Positions 1 through 8,451 of a stretch of DNA of 64,000 bases are shown here, piece after piece. Origin of the DNA: Nocardia aurantia (GTDB lineage: Bacteria > Actinomycetota > Actinomycetes > Mycobacteriales > Mycobacteriaceae); NCBI RefSeq assembly GCF_009604425.1, contig NZ_WEGI01000020.1, positions 39,624 through 103,623 of the forward strand, written 5' to 3'. The notes beneath the pieces were generated by a model. The model was not told where the DNA came from, made no database searches, and was given only the letters and a program-made list of their open reading frames with translations. Positions within the stretch are counted from its first letter, which is position 1; every line of letters begins with the position of its first letter. The translations under genes and the position numbers were made by a program.

Positions 1-1576
1 CGGTAACCAGGCCCTGATCGATCCGATGAGCCCCGCCCGCAAGCGCCGCATGTTCGACCTGCTGGTGCGGATGGGCTACAAGGAGATCGAGGTCGGTTTC
101 CCGTCCGCCAGCCAGACCGATTTCGACTTCGTCCGCGAGATCATCGAGGACGGCGCCGTGCCCGCCGACGTCACCATCCAGGTGCTGACCCAGTGCCGCC
201 AGGAGCTGATCGAGCGGACCTTCGAGGCCTGCGCGGGCGCGCCGAACGTGATCGTGCACTTCTACAACTCGACCTCGATCCTGCAGCGCAAGGTGGTGTT
301 CCGCGCGGACCGCGAGGCCGTGAAGAAGATCGCCACCGACGCGGCGACGTTGTGCCTGGCGGTCGAGAAGAACTATCCCGACACCGACTGGCGCTACGAG
401 TACAGCCCGGAGTCCTACACCGGCACCGAACTGGAGTACGCCAAGGACGTGTGCGACGCGGTGACGGAGATCATCGCGCCGACCCCGGACCGGCCGATGA
501 TCATCAACCTGCCGGCCACGGTCGAGATGGCGACCCCGAACGTGTACGCCGACTCGATCGAGTGGATGCACCGCAACCTGGCCCGCCGCGATTCGATCGT
601 GCTGTCGCTGCATCCGCACAACGACCGTGGCACCGCCGTCGCCGCCGCCGAGCTGGGCTACATGGCCGGCGCCGACCGCATCGAGGGCTGCCTGTTCGGC
701 AACGGTGAGCGCACCGGCAACGTGTGCCTGGTCACCCTGGGGATGAACCTGTTCTCGCGGGGGGTGGATCCGCAGATCGACTTCTCCAATATCGACGAGA
801 TCCGGCGCACGGTGGAGTACTGCAACCAGCTGCCCGTGCACGAGCGTCACCCGTACGGCGGCGACCTGGTGTACACCGCCTTCTCCGGCAGCCATCAGGA
901 CGCCATCAACAAGGGCCTGGACGCGATGAAGACGGCCGCCGACGATGCCGGCGCCGACGTCGACGACATCGTGTGGGAGGTGCCCTACCTGCCGATCGAT
1001 CCGAAGGATGTGGGCCGCACCTACGAGGCCGTGATCCGGGTCAACTCGCAGTCCGGCAAGGGCGGCGTCGCCTACATCATGAAGACGGACCACGGCCTGG
1101 CCCTGCCGCGGCGGCTGCAGATCGAGTTCTCCCAGGCGATCCAGCAGATCACCGACGGGGAGGGCGGCGAGGTCACTCCCAAGGAGATGTGGGACGTCTT
1201 CGCCGACGAGTACCTGAACCCGCTGCTGCCGCTGGAGCGGATGCGCCAGCGGATGACCGCGTCCGAAACCGACGGCGGCACCGACCATATCGACGCCGTG
1301 GTGAAGGTCGACGGGGTCGAACAGGAGATCGCGGGTGAGGGCAACGGCCCGCTCGCGGCCTTCGTGGACGCGCTGGGCACCATCGGTTACGACGTACGGG
1401 TGCTGGACTATTCGGAGCACGCGATGTCCTCGGGCGACGACGCCCAGGCCGCCGCCTACGTGGAATGCGCCATCGGCGAGAAGGTCACCTGGGGTGTGGG
1501 CATCGCCACCTCCATCACGACCGCCTCGCTGCGCGCGGTGGTCTCGGCCGTCAACCGGGCTGCCCGCGACCGCTGA
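1..1576 (+). CDS. leuA: 2-isopropylmalate synthase, 5' end outside the window
   Basis: This enzyme condenses acetyl-CoA with 2-ketoisovalerate in the first committed step of leucine synthesis in the cytosol. The reading frame is open from base 2 (GNQALIDP, then an internal Met at base 26), so the gene begins upstream and the usual catalytic Arg-Asp motif just before GNQ is missing only because the window starts here. The visible part has the TIM-barrel metal motif HPHNDRG near bases 611-631, then FGNGERTGN and a long linker. The last ~110 residues form the LeuA regulatory domain that binds leucine. The motifs fit the long actinobacterial LeuA type. A hairpin follows the stop codon. Confidence 0.95.
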   Translation, partial: GNQALIDPMSPARKRRMFDLLVRMGYKEIEVGFPSASQTDFDFVREIIEDGAVPADVTIQVLTQCRQELIERTFEACAGAPNVIVHFYNSTSILQRKVVFRADREAVKKIATDAATLCLAVEKNYPDTDWRYEYSPESYTGTELEYAKDVCDAVTEIIAPTPDRPMIINLPATVEMATPNVYADSIEWMHRNLARRDSIVLSLHPHNDRGTAVAAAELGYMAGADRIEGCLFGNGERTGNVCLVTLGMNLFSRGVDPQIDFSNIDEIRRTVEYCNQLPVHERHPYGGDLVYTAFSGSHQDAINKGLDAMKTAADDAGADVDDIVWEVPYLPIDPKDVGRTYEAVIRVNSQSGKGGVAYIMKTDHGLALPRRLQIEFSQAIQQITDGEGGEVTPKEMWDVFADEYLNPLLPLERMRQRMTASETDGGTDHIDAVVKVDGVEQEIAGEGNGPLAAFVDALGTIGYDVRVLDYSEHAMSSGDDAQAAAYVECAIGEKVTWGVGIATSITTASLRAVVSAVNRAARDR

Positions 1577-1603
1577 TCACCTGGTTCGATTCGGTTCCCG
1601 AGG

Positions 1604-1633
1604 CCGGAGTTTTCCACCTGTGGACAACTCCGG
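1604..1633 (+). terminator. Hairpin downstream of leuA containing a DnaA-box-like 9-mer
   Basis: Arms CCGGAGTT and AACTCCGG enclose a second pair CCAC/GTGG, giving an almost continuous stem with a 2-nt loop, about 28 bases after the leuA stop. There is no T tract, so termination is inferred only from the fold and position. On the minus strand the right half contains TTGTCCACA at 1619-1627, identical to the actinobacterial DnaA-box consensus. Confidence 0.5.
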
Positions 1634-1751
1634 GCTCGGGCCTGGTCGGCCCGATCGGCCGAGCCGCCGCCCTCCGGGCACCGTGCTAGCGTGAGACAGC
1701 AACAGCGCCGAGCTCTCTGCTCGAAGATGAACCCGGGCAGATGGGGGAAAC

Positions 1752-3602
1752 GTGACGACTGACGACAACTCGACCGCACCGCCCTGGCTCCACAACCATC
1801 CCGCGGAAAGCGCAGCGGGCGGCGATGATTCGCCTACATCGGCCCACGTCGCCGATCCCGCCGACGAATCGGGCGCCGACCACGAAGGCGTCCCGGGGTC
1901 CGAGGAGGTCGGCGAATCCGAACAGGTTGCCGCCGGGCTCTTCCCGCCGGTGCCGGATCCGTTCGAGCAGAACGCTTTTCAGCCGGGTCCGCCGCCGGGT
2001 TACGAGCAGGTCCCGCCGTTCGTCCCGCCGGGGCAGCCCGGTTACCCGCCGCCGGGTCCGCCCGGATTCGCGCCGCCGCCGATGGGACCGCCGCCGGGGT
2101 ACGGGGGTTTCCTGCCGCCCGGCGCCTACGCTCCCGAGGGCGCCTGGCCCCCGCCGGGGCCCGAGAGCTGGCCCCAGGCACCGCAACCCGGCCCGCCGGG
2201 CATGGCGCCGTACGATCCGAACTTCCCACCGCCGGGAAATTATCCCGGCCCGCCGCCCAACGGCGAGGTGCCGATGGCGGGTTACGGCGAGGTCCGGCAG
2301 GAGACCCCGTACGGCGAGGTGCGTCAGGAGATCGGCCCGGACGGGTTGGTGCGCCGGGTCTTTCCGGAGGAGCCCGCCCGCGGGCCCGAGCACATCACCG
2401 GTGGTCACGAGCAGCCCGGCGAAGCGATCACCAGCTGGGCGCCGCCACCGTTGCCGCCGCAGCCGATCTATCAACCGCCGCAGCCCCCGCCGGGCTGGGC
2501 GGGCGCGCCCGGTCAGCCGCCGGTGCCGCAGCACCAGGGGCTGCCGCCCCAGCAGCAGTTCCCGCACTCCGGCTCCGGGCAATCGGTCAACGATCTGAAC
2601 CTGCTCAAGCGCAGCCGCCGTGCTCCGCGCGGTGGCTGGCGACGAGCCGTGCACCGGATGTCCGGCGGCACCATCAATCCCGGTGACTCCACCGCGGAAC
2701 TGGCGCAGCGCGAACTGGTCGACCGGGTGAACCAGCCGGTGCGCGGCGACTATCGGATCGCGATCCTGTCGCTCAAAGGCGGCGTCGGGAAGACCACCAC
2801 CACCGTGGGTCTCGGTTCCACCTTCGCCTCGCTGCGCGGTGACCGGGTGATCGCCATCGACGCCAACCCCGACCTGGGCACGCTGGCGCACCGGGTGCCC
2901 CGGCAGACCCGGTCCACTGTGCGAAACCTGTTGGAAGACAAGCACATCGGCCGCTACTCGGATGTGCGGGCGCACACCTCGCAGTCGCCGAGCCGCCTGG
3001 AAGTGCTTGCCAGCGAACAGGATCCGGCAGTCTCGGAGGCGTTCAGCGAGGAGGACTACCGCCGCGCCATCGCGATCCTGCAGCAGTTCTACAACATCAT
3101 CCTCACCGATTGCGGTACCGGCCTCATGCATTCGGCGATGAAGGGTGTACTGGATCTGGCCAGTTCGCTGGTCCTGGTCACCTCGCCGGCCATCGACGGC
3201 GCGCGCAGCGCCTCGGCGACGCTGGACTGGCTGGAGCATCACGGGTACGGCAAGCTCGTCGAGCGAACCGTGGTGGTGGTCAACGCTTCTCGGCGCGGCG
3301 CCTCCACCGTCGACCTGGACCAGCTGCGCAAGCTGTTCCTCGATCGCACCCGCGCGGTGCAGGTGGTGCCCTTCGACGACCACCTGGCGGAGGGTTCGGA
3401 GATCGACCTCGAACTGGTCGGCAAGCCCACCCGCCGCGCCCTGCTGGAGCTGGCGGCCATGGTCGCCGACGAATTCGGCTTCCAGCTGCCCCCACCGCCG
3501 TTCTCCGGCAACCCGGGCCCGCAGTACGGCAGCGGCTACCCGGGCTCGTCGAACTCGTATTCCGGCCCCGGCAACGGATATCCGGGCCAGTACGGTCAAT
3601 GA
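1752..3602 (+). CDS. Proline-rich MinD/ParA-family ATPase, EspI-like
   Basis: A 616-residue cytosolic P-loop ATPase. Residues 1 to about 285 are low-complexity Pro/Gly/Gln repeats (PPPGY, PPGPP types). A basic linker follows, then a MinD/ParA domain with deviant Walker A KGGVGKTTTT near residue 342, IDANPD, and a Walker-B-like TDCGTG. The C-terminal tail is again Gly/Pro/Tyr rich. This layout is shared with EspI-type proteins that accompany ESX secretion loci and with orphan actinobacterial homologues. The GTG start is preceded by GGGGGAAA. No partner (ParB, ESX core) lies nearby, so its cargo is unknown. The antisense strand is also open for about 1,000 codons, but only this frame gives recognisable protein motifs. 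Confidence 0.85.
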   Translation: MTTDDNSTAPPWLHNHPAESAAGGDDSPTSAHVADPADESGADHEGVPGSEEVGESEQVAAGLFPPVPDPFEQNAFQPGPPPGYEQVPPFVPPGQPGYPPPGPPGFAPPPMGPPPGYGGFLPPGAYAPEGAWPPPGPESWPQAPQPGPPGMAPYDPNFPPPGNYPGPPPNGEVPMAGYGEVRQETPYGEVRQEIGPDGLVRRVFPEEPARGPEHITGGHEQPGEAITSWAPPPLPPQPIYQPPQPPPGWAGAPGQPPVPQHQGLPPQQQFPHSGSGQSVNDLNLLKRSRRAPRGGWRRAVHRMSGGTINPGDSTAELAQRELVDRVNQPVRGDYRIAILSLKGGVGKTTTTVGLGSTFASLRGDRVIAIDANPDLGTLAHRVPRQTRSTVRNLLEDKHIGRYSDVRAHTSQSPSRLEVLASEQDPAVSEAFSEEDYRRAIAILQQFYNIILTDCGTGLMHSAMKGVLDLASSLVLVTSPAIDGARSASATLDWLEHHGYGKLVERTVVVVNASRRGASTVDLDQLRKLFLDRTRAVQVVPFDDHLAEGSEIDLELVGKPTRRALLELAAMVADEFGFQLPPPPFSGNPGPQYGSGYPGSSNSYSGPGNGYPGQYGQ

Positions 3603-3608
3603 GGCGCC

Positions 3609-3637
3609 GTCCGGCCCCGCCTTGTCCGGGGCCGGAC
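3609..3637 (+). terminator. GC-rich hairpin after the MinD-like gene
   Basis: Perfect 10-bp arms (GTCCGGCCCC / GGGGCCGGAC) with a 9-nt loop begin 7 bases after the stop codon. No U tract follows, so this is a likely but unproven terminator. Confidence 0.5.
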
Positions 3638-3814
3638 CGATCCGGCTCCGAACAGCATTGCGGCGCACGCGGCCCATTGGGTGAGTAGCGGTGTCGAGTG
3701 GCTGAGCCGAGGCGGACCAGCCCTGTGGCACGCTGCCCGGCGAAGCAGGCAAGGCGAAGTCCTGGCCCGGCCGTGCGTTGCGGGCCCGGTATGCCGGTGA
3801 TCGCCCGTCGCTCG

Positions 3815-4759
3815 CTACGGACCGGGCCGGATCGGTCGGCCGGTGTCCGCCGCTGTGGCGGCGGCGCGCTGGAAGGCCGTCAGGACCGTCGCGATCGCGG
3901 GCCTGCGCTCGGCATGCGGCCGGGTCGCCAGGTCGTAGAGACGGGCGGCGCGGACACCGGCCAGGCGCAGGACCGCCAGATCGGGGTGGCGGACCGCGAA
4001 GCGGGGCATGAGGGCGACTCCGTAGCCGGTCGCGACCAGAGCTTCGATGACGCCGAAATCGTTGAGTCGCTGGGCGATTCGAGGTTGCACGCCGGTCACG
4101 GTGGCGATCGAGCGGAGTACGTCGTCGACCGGGAAGCCGCCGCGGACGCTCAGCCAGGTCTCGTCGGCGAGTTCGGCGGGGACCACCGCGCCCTGGCGGG
4201 CCAGCCGGTGGGTGCGGGACATGACCACATCGATCGGTTCGCGCATCAGCACCCGGGAACTCACCCGTGGGCCCGCCTGCGGGGCGGCGCGTTCGTCGCG
4301 GTGGGTCAGGACCACGTCGTAGTCGGCGAGCAGCTGGGGTACGGCAGTCGGCGGTAGATCCTCGTCGCTGGCGATCATCTCGACCCCGCTGCCGGCGAGT
4401 TCGGCCAAGACCGCGGGCAGGAGCAACGATGCGCCCGACGAGAACAGGGCGACCCGCACCCGGCCGCGGGCCGAGCCGCGATACAGCGCCATCTCGGCGG
4501 CCGCCCGGTCCATCGCCGCCAGCACCTCGTCGGCGCGGAGTACCAGGGCGTGGCCCGCGTCGGTGAGCCGGACCCGGCGGCCGTCGGGTTCGAGAAGCGC
4601 CACCCCGGCTTCCCGGGCGAGCACCTTCAGCTGTTGCGAGACCGCGGACGGGGTCATCGACAGGGCCTCCGCGACCGCGGCCACGGTGCCGCGGTCGGCC
4701 AGTTCGCGTAGGACGCGCAGGCGTTCGACGGAGAGGAAGGCGGCATCGGGCGCGGTCAT
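3815..4759 (-). CDS. LysR-family transcriptional regulator
   Basis: A 314-residue DNA-binding regulator. The N-terminal winged helix-turn-helix (residues about 8-66, with VAEALSMTPSAVSQQLK as the recognition region) is followed by a periplasmic-binding-protein-like effector domain. It is divergent from the EamA transporter gene, with 74 bases between the two starts, the classic arrangement in which a LysR protein controls its neighbour and itself. The effector is unknown. The VAEALSMTPSAVSQQ pattern and a tail-positioned hydrophobic effector domain fit the ArgP/IciA-like or general LysR groups, but I would not assign a subgroup. Confidence 0.9.
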   Translation of the reverse strand: MTAPDAAFLSVERLRVLRELADRGTVAAVAEALSMTPSAVSQQLKVLAREAGVALLEPDGRRVRLTDAGHALVLRADEVLAAMDRAAAEMALYRGSARGRVRVALFSSGASLLLPAVLAELAGSGVEMIASDEDLPPTAVPQLLADYDVVLTHRDERAAPQAGPRVSSRVLMREPIDVVMSRTHRLARQGAVVPAELADETWLSVRGGFPVDDVLRSIATVTGVQPRIAQRLNDFGVIEALVATGYGVALMPRFAVRHPDLAVLRLAGVRAARLYDLATRPHAERRPAIATVLTAFQRAAATAADTGRPIRPGP

Positions 4760-4833
4760 TCATCAGTTTTACTACATGAATCATACATTTATATTCGATT
4801 GTTCTTAGCTGTTGCCCCGGGGATGCTCGGAAC
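4760..4833. promoter_or_regulatory. AT-rich divergent promoter region between lysR and the EamA gene
   Basis: This 74-base gap is much richer in A+T than its surroundings (ACTACATGAATCATACATTT and following). It contains an imperfect dyad AATC-N14-GATT, suitable for LysR binding between two back-to-back promoters. The assignment rests on gene orientation and base composition. Confidence 0.5.
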
Positions 4834-5784
4834 GTGACCAACCGCGATCGTCTGCTCGGCCTGACCGTCGTCCTGCTCTGGGGCCTGAATTTCCTGTCCC
4901 TGCATGTCGGGCTCGAACACTTCCCGCCCTACTTCTTCGCCGGCCTGCGATTCGCGGTGCTGGCGGTTCCGGTCGTGTTGCTGGTGCCGCGGCCGCGGGT
5001 GCCCTTGCGCTGGCTGTTGTTGTACGGCACGGGATTCGGGGTCGCGCAGTTCGGATTCCTGTTCACCGCGATGCGGGCGGGCATGCCGACCGGGCTGGCT
5101 TCGCTGGTGTTGCAGTCCTCGGCGCCGTTCACGGTGGTGCTCGGCGCACTGTTCCTCGGCGAGCGGTTGCGCGGCGGTCAGGTGCTCGGATTGCTCGTGG
5201 CGGTGCTGGGGATGGTCGTGATCGGCTGGGACCGTGCACAGCACACCAGCGTGATTCCGGTATTGCTCACCCTCGCAGGCGGATTGGGCTGGGCATTCGG
5301 CAATATCGGCTCCCGCCTCGCGGTGTCGGGGTCCGAGCGGGTCGACCCGCTGCATCTGACCCTGTGGATGTCGGTGGTGCCGCCGCTGCCGATGTTCGCG
5401 CTGTCGATGGTGGCCGAGGGGCCGGCCACCGGGTGGCACGCGCTGACGGGTTCGTTCGACGCCTCCGGGTGGCCGGGTCTGGCGGCGCTCGGCTTCACCG
5501 CCGTGCTGGCGACCGCGGTCGGATCGGGCCTGTGGACGGATCTGATGAGCCGATATCCGGCGGCCGCGGTGGCGCCGTTGTCCCTGCTGGTGCCGGTGGT
5601 CGGCATCGCTGCCGCGTGGGCGGCGCTGGGCGAGCGGCCGACCGTGTTGTCGCTGGTCGGAGGGGTGATCGTGATCGGCGGCGCCTTCACCGTGACGGTC
5701 GCGCGGCGGCGGCCGGAAATCGGTCGGAACCGACTGGTCATCCCGGAAGCATCGGATAATCCCGACCTTCTCATCAGCAAATAA
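4834..5784 (+). CDS. EamA (DMT superfamily) membrane transporter
   Basis: A 316-residue inner-membrane protein with about ten hydrophobic segments in two tandem EamA repeats. The first repeat starts at LLGLTVVLLWGLNFLSLHVG, and the second contains the segment around LAGGLGWAFGNIGSRLAV. Members of this family export amino acids or other metabolites; the substrate cannot be read from the sequence. The GTG start lies 74 bases from the divergent LysR gene, which probably regulates it. Confidence 0.88.
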   Translation: MTNRDRLLGLTVVLLWGLNFLSLHVGLEHFPPYFFAGLRFAVLAVPVVLLVPRPRVPLRWLLLYGTGFGVAQFGFLFTAMRAGMPTGLASLVLQSSAPFTVVLGALFLGERLRGGQVLGLLVAVLGMVVIGWDRAQHTSVIPVLLTLAGGLGWAFGNIGSRLAVSGSERVDPLHLTLWMSVVPPLPMFALSMVAEGPATGWHALTGSFDASGWPGLAALGFTAVLATAVGSGLWTDLMSRYPAAAVAPLSLLVPVVGIAAAWAALGERPTVLSLVGGVIVIGGAFTVTVARRRPEIGRNRLVIPEASDNPDLLISK

Positions 5785-5825
5785 GGAGCAATTTCGGTGT
5801 GGCGGCCCGGAAGTAACACCCCCAA

Positions 5826-5857
5826 TTGACTCCGAGTCGGGATCGTGCGCATAAAGT
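5826..5857 (+). promoter_or_regulatory. Candidate promoter for the Tat-exported flavoprotein
   Basis: TTGACT at 5826-5831 matches a housekeeping -35 element. It is followed by CATAAA after 18 bases, or TAAAGT after 20, as -10. Both lie 25-30 bases before the ATG chosen for the next gene. Confidence 0.4.
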
Positions 5858-5882
5858 AGGCGCGATTGTGGGAGGTCCCGGT

Positions 5883-7628
5883 ATGGCACGACAGCTTGGG
5901 ACCGTCTCGCGGCGGGCGTTATTGCGCGGGGCGGTAGCGGCAGGAATTTCGACAACGGGTGCGGTCGCGGCTCGTCCGATACGGGCGGCGGCGGATCCGG
6001 TGCAGCGGGTCGCGGTCTTCGGTGGTGGTGTCGCCGGTCTGACCGCCGCGCACGAATTGGCGGAGCGCGGTTTCGAGGTCACGCTCTACGAGCGGCGGGC
6101 CCTCGGCGGCAAGGCGCGCAGCATCGCGGTGCCCGGCAGCGGCCGCGACGGCCGCCCGGATCTACCGGGAGAGCACGGCTTCCGGTTCTTTCCCGGTTTC
6201 TATCGGCACATTCCGGACACCATGCGGCGAATCCCGTTCCCCGGCAACGCCAACGGGGTCTGGGACAATCTGGTCGCCGCCCCGGAGGCGCGGTTCGCGC
6301 GGACGGGCAGCGAGGACACCATCGTCCCGATGGGCCGGGCCGGAAAGCCGTGGGCCACCGTCGACGATTTCCGGCAGACCGTCGGCTCGGTCATCTCGAC
6401 CTCGATGCGGATACCGATGTCCGACGCGGCCTATTTCGCCAACCGCCTGCTGGTCTTCAACACCAGCTGCGACGCCCGCCGGTTCGGTGAGTGGGAGAAC
6501 CTGGCCTGGCGCGACTTCGTCGGCGCCCGCGGCCGCTCGACCGAATTCCGAGTGTTGTTGTCGCGCACGCTGACCACGCTGCTGGTGGCGGCCAAGGACG
6601 ACCTGGCGAGCACCCGCACCATCGGCGCGATGGGGGAACAGTTCCTCGGCAATCCGCTGGAGATCGGCAACGACGGCCCGCTGGACCGGGTCCTGAACGG
6701 TCCGACCTCGGAGGCCTGGATCGACCCTTGGGTGGCGCGATTGCGCGATCTCGGCGTGCGTTTCGAGACCGCCGAGGTGCGCGGGCTCGATGTCGACGGC
6801 CACCGGATCAGCGGGGCCCGGCTCGCCGACGGCCGGTCCGTCGACGCCGATCATTACGTGCTGGCCGTGCCGGTGGAGGTCGCGCGCCACCTGTGGACGC
6901 CGGAAATCCTGGCGGTGCGGCCGGAACTGGCGGCCATGGACCGGCTGACCGTGGACTGGATGACCGGCATCCAGTTCTATCTGCGCCGTCCGGCCGCGAT
7001 CGCGCGGGGCCACACCGCCTACATCGACTCGCCGTGGTCGCTCACTTCCATTGCGCAGAACCAGTTCTGGCCGCGGACACCGCTGCCCGGCCGCGGTGAC
7101 GGCAGCGTGCTGGACTGTCTGTCGGTGGACATCTCGAACTGGAACACGCCCGGCATCCTGTCCGGAAAAACGGCGAAACAGTGCACGGCACAAGAGATCT
7201 CGCGGGAGGTATGGGCCCAGTTGCAGGCCCATCTGAAGGGTCACGCCGAACTGCGCGACGACGATCTGCACTCGTGGTTCCTGGATTCGGGTATCTCCTG
7301 GGACGCGGCGGGCAACAGCGCCAATGCCGATCCGCTGCTGATCAATACCGTCGGATCCTGGGCGGCCCGGCCGGTGACCCACGGTGCGCTGGAAAACCTC
7401 TTCCTGGCAGGCGATTACGTGCGCACCGGGGTCGATCTGGCGACCATGGAGGGCGCCTGCGAAGCGGCCCGCACCGCAGTGAATGCACTGCTGGACGTGG
7501 CCGGCTCGAATGCCGAACGCTGCCGGGTGTTCTCGCTGTACCGGGCCGTGGAACTGGAACCGATGCGGCAGCTGGACACCGCGCGCTACGCCGCCGGGCA
7601 GCCGAACATGTTCGACGTTCCGGTGTAG
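5883..7628 (+). CDS. Tat-exported FAD-dependent amine-oxidase-fold oxidoreductase
   Basis: A 581-residue flavoprotein. The N-terminus has a twin-arginine signal (SRRALLRG near residues 8-15, then an Ala-rich segment ending ARPIRAAA), so the folded enzyme is probably exported. A Rossmann motif follows (VAVFGGGVAGLTAAHELAERG) and then the KARSI/GEHGFRFFPGFY pattern seen in squalene-associated desaturases and hydroxysqualene dehydroxylase relatives. A C-terminal FAD contact LFLAGDYVRTGVDLATMEGA closes the domain. The ATG at 5883 has GGGAGG seven bases upstream; a longer frame from a TTG at 5826 has no such site. The substrate is unknown. Confidence 0.8.
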   Translation: MARQLGTVSRRALLRGAVAAGISTTGAVAARPIRAAADPVQRVAVFGGGVAGLTAAHELAERGFEVTLYERRALGGKARSIAVPGSGRDGRPDLPGEHGFRFFPGFYRHIPDTMRRIPFPGNANGVWDNLVAAPEARFARTGSEDTIVPMGRAGKPWATVDDFRQTVGSVISTSMRIPMSDAAYFANRLLVFNTSCDARRFGEWENLAWRDFVGARGRSTEFRVLLSRTLTTLLVAAKDDLASTRTIGAMGEQFLGNPLEIGNDGPLDRVLNGPTSEAWIDPWVARLRDLGVRFETAEVRGLDVDGHRISGARLADGRSVDADHYVLAVPVEVARHLWTPEILAVRPELAAMDRLTVDWMTGIQFYLRRPAAIARGHTAYIDSPWSLTSIAQNQFWPRTPLPGRGDGSVLDCLSVDISNWNTPGILSGKTAKQCTAQEISREVWAQLQAHLKGHAELRDDDLHSWFLDSGISWDAAGNSANADPLLINTVGSWAARPVTHGALENLFLAGDYVRTGVDLATMEGACEAARTAVNALLDVAGSNAERCRVFSLYRAVELEPMRQLDTARYAAGQPNMFDVPV

Positions 7629-7688
7629 ACCGGTGGGATCCCCCACAAATCGCTGGTATCGGCGCCGGATCGGCAGTTCAATCGATAC

Positions 7689-8312
7689 ATGAGCGAAATC
7701 ACCGGCCCGGCGGAACTACGCGAACTGCTCGGGCCGGTGATGCCGCGAGCCGCCGCCAAGGAACGACCCGCGCTGCATCCACGCGACCGGCAGTGGATCG
7801 CCACGTCGCCGTTCATCGTGCTGGCCACGAGCGACGCCGAGGGCAACTGCGACGCCTCGCCGAAGGGCGATCCGGCCGGCTTCGTGCACGTGCTCGACGA
7901 CCACACGATCGCCATCCCGGAACGACCCGGTAACCGGCGCGCCGACGGCTATCTGAACATTCTGTCGAACCCGCACGTGGGTGTGATCTTCCTCATCCCG
8001 GGCCGCAACGAGACCCTGCGGATCAACGGCCGCGCCCGGCTGCTGCGGGACGCGCCCTACTTCGACGACATGGTGGTCAAGGGCCACCGGCCGATCCTGG
8101 CCGTCGAGGTCGAGATCGAGACCATCTTCTTCCACTGCGCCAAGGCGTTCCTGCGCAGCAGCCTGTGGCAGCCGTCGCGCTGGCCGGAGGACACCCTGCC
8201 CGGCCCCGCGGGCCTGGCCAAGGAGGTGCAGGCCGGAATCACCGAATCGCTGGCGGAACTCGAACGGCACTACGCGCCGGAGAATTACGAGAAATTGCTC
8301 TACCGAGGGTGA
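7689..8312 (+). CDS. Pyridoxamine 5'-phosphate oxidase-family flavin-binding protein
   Basis: A 207-residue split-barrel protein of the PPOX class (MSMEG_1061-like group). Diagnostic stretches are FIVLATSDAEGNCDASPKGD near residues 38-58, AIPERPGNRRADGYLN and the GRARLL strand. Such proteins bind FMN or F420 and reduce small molecules. This subgroup has no firmly known substrate. It stands alone between the Tat flavoprotein and murT. Confidence 0.82.
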   Translation: MSEITGPAELRELLGPVMPRAAAKERPALHPRDRQWIATSPFIVLATSDAEGNCDASPKGDPAGFVHVLDDHTIAIPERPGNRRADGYLNILSNPHVGVIFLIPGRNETLRINGRARLLRDAPYFDDMVVKGHRPILAVEVEIETIFFHCAKAFLRSSLWQPSRWPEDTLPGPAGLAKEVQAGITESLAELERHYAPENYEKLLYRG

Positions 8313-8436
8313 TCGCCGCCGGCGACGCGGCAGCCGATCATCCGGCCGCCGCCGGCTCGTGATCGCCCGTACCCGGCGGGCCCGGCCCGTGCCACACCGG
8401 CGGCCCCTGAGTACGGCGTGCGGCCGCGGCTGCCAA

Positions 8437-8451
8437 TACACTCGCGTGGTG
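8437..8451 (+). promoter_or_regulatory. -10 element placing the murT transcript start at its GTG
   Basis: TACACT at 8437-8442 fits the TANNNT consensus and lies 6 bases before GTG 8449. No Shine-Dalgarno sequence precedes the start codon. This is the typical geometry of a leaderless actinobacterial mRNA. Confidence 0.45.

Noticed and set aside
1686..4841. A 1,051-codon minus-strand open frame over the MinD-like gene
   Set aside because: Its translation is Arg/Gly/Pro rich with no domain, and it crosses two real genes and a lysR frame. It is a GC-rich antisense shadow.
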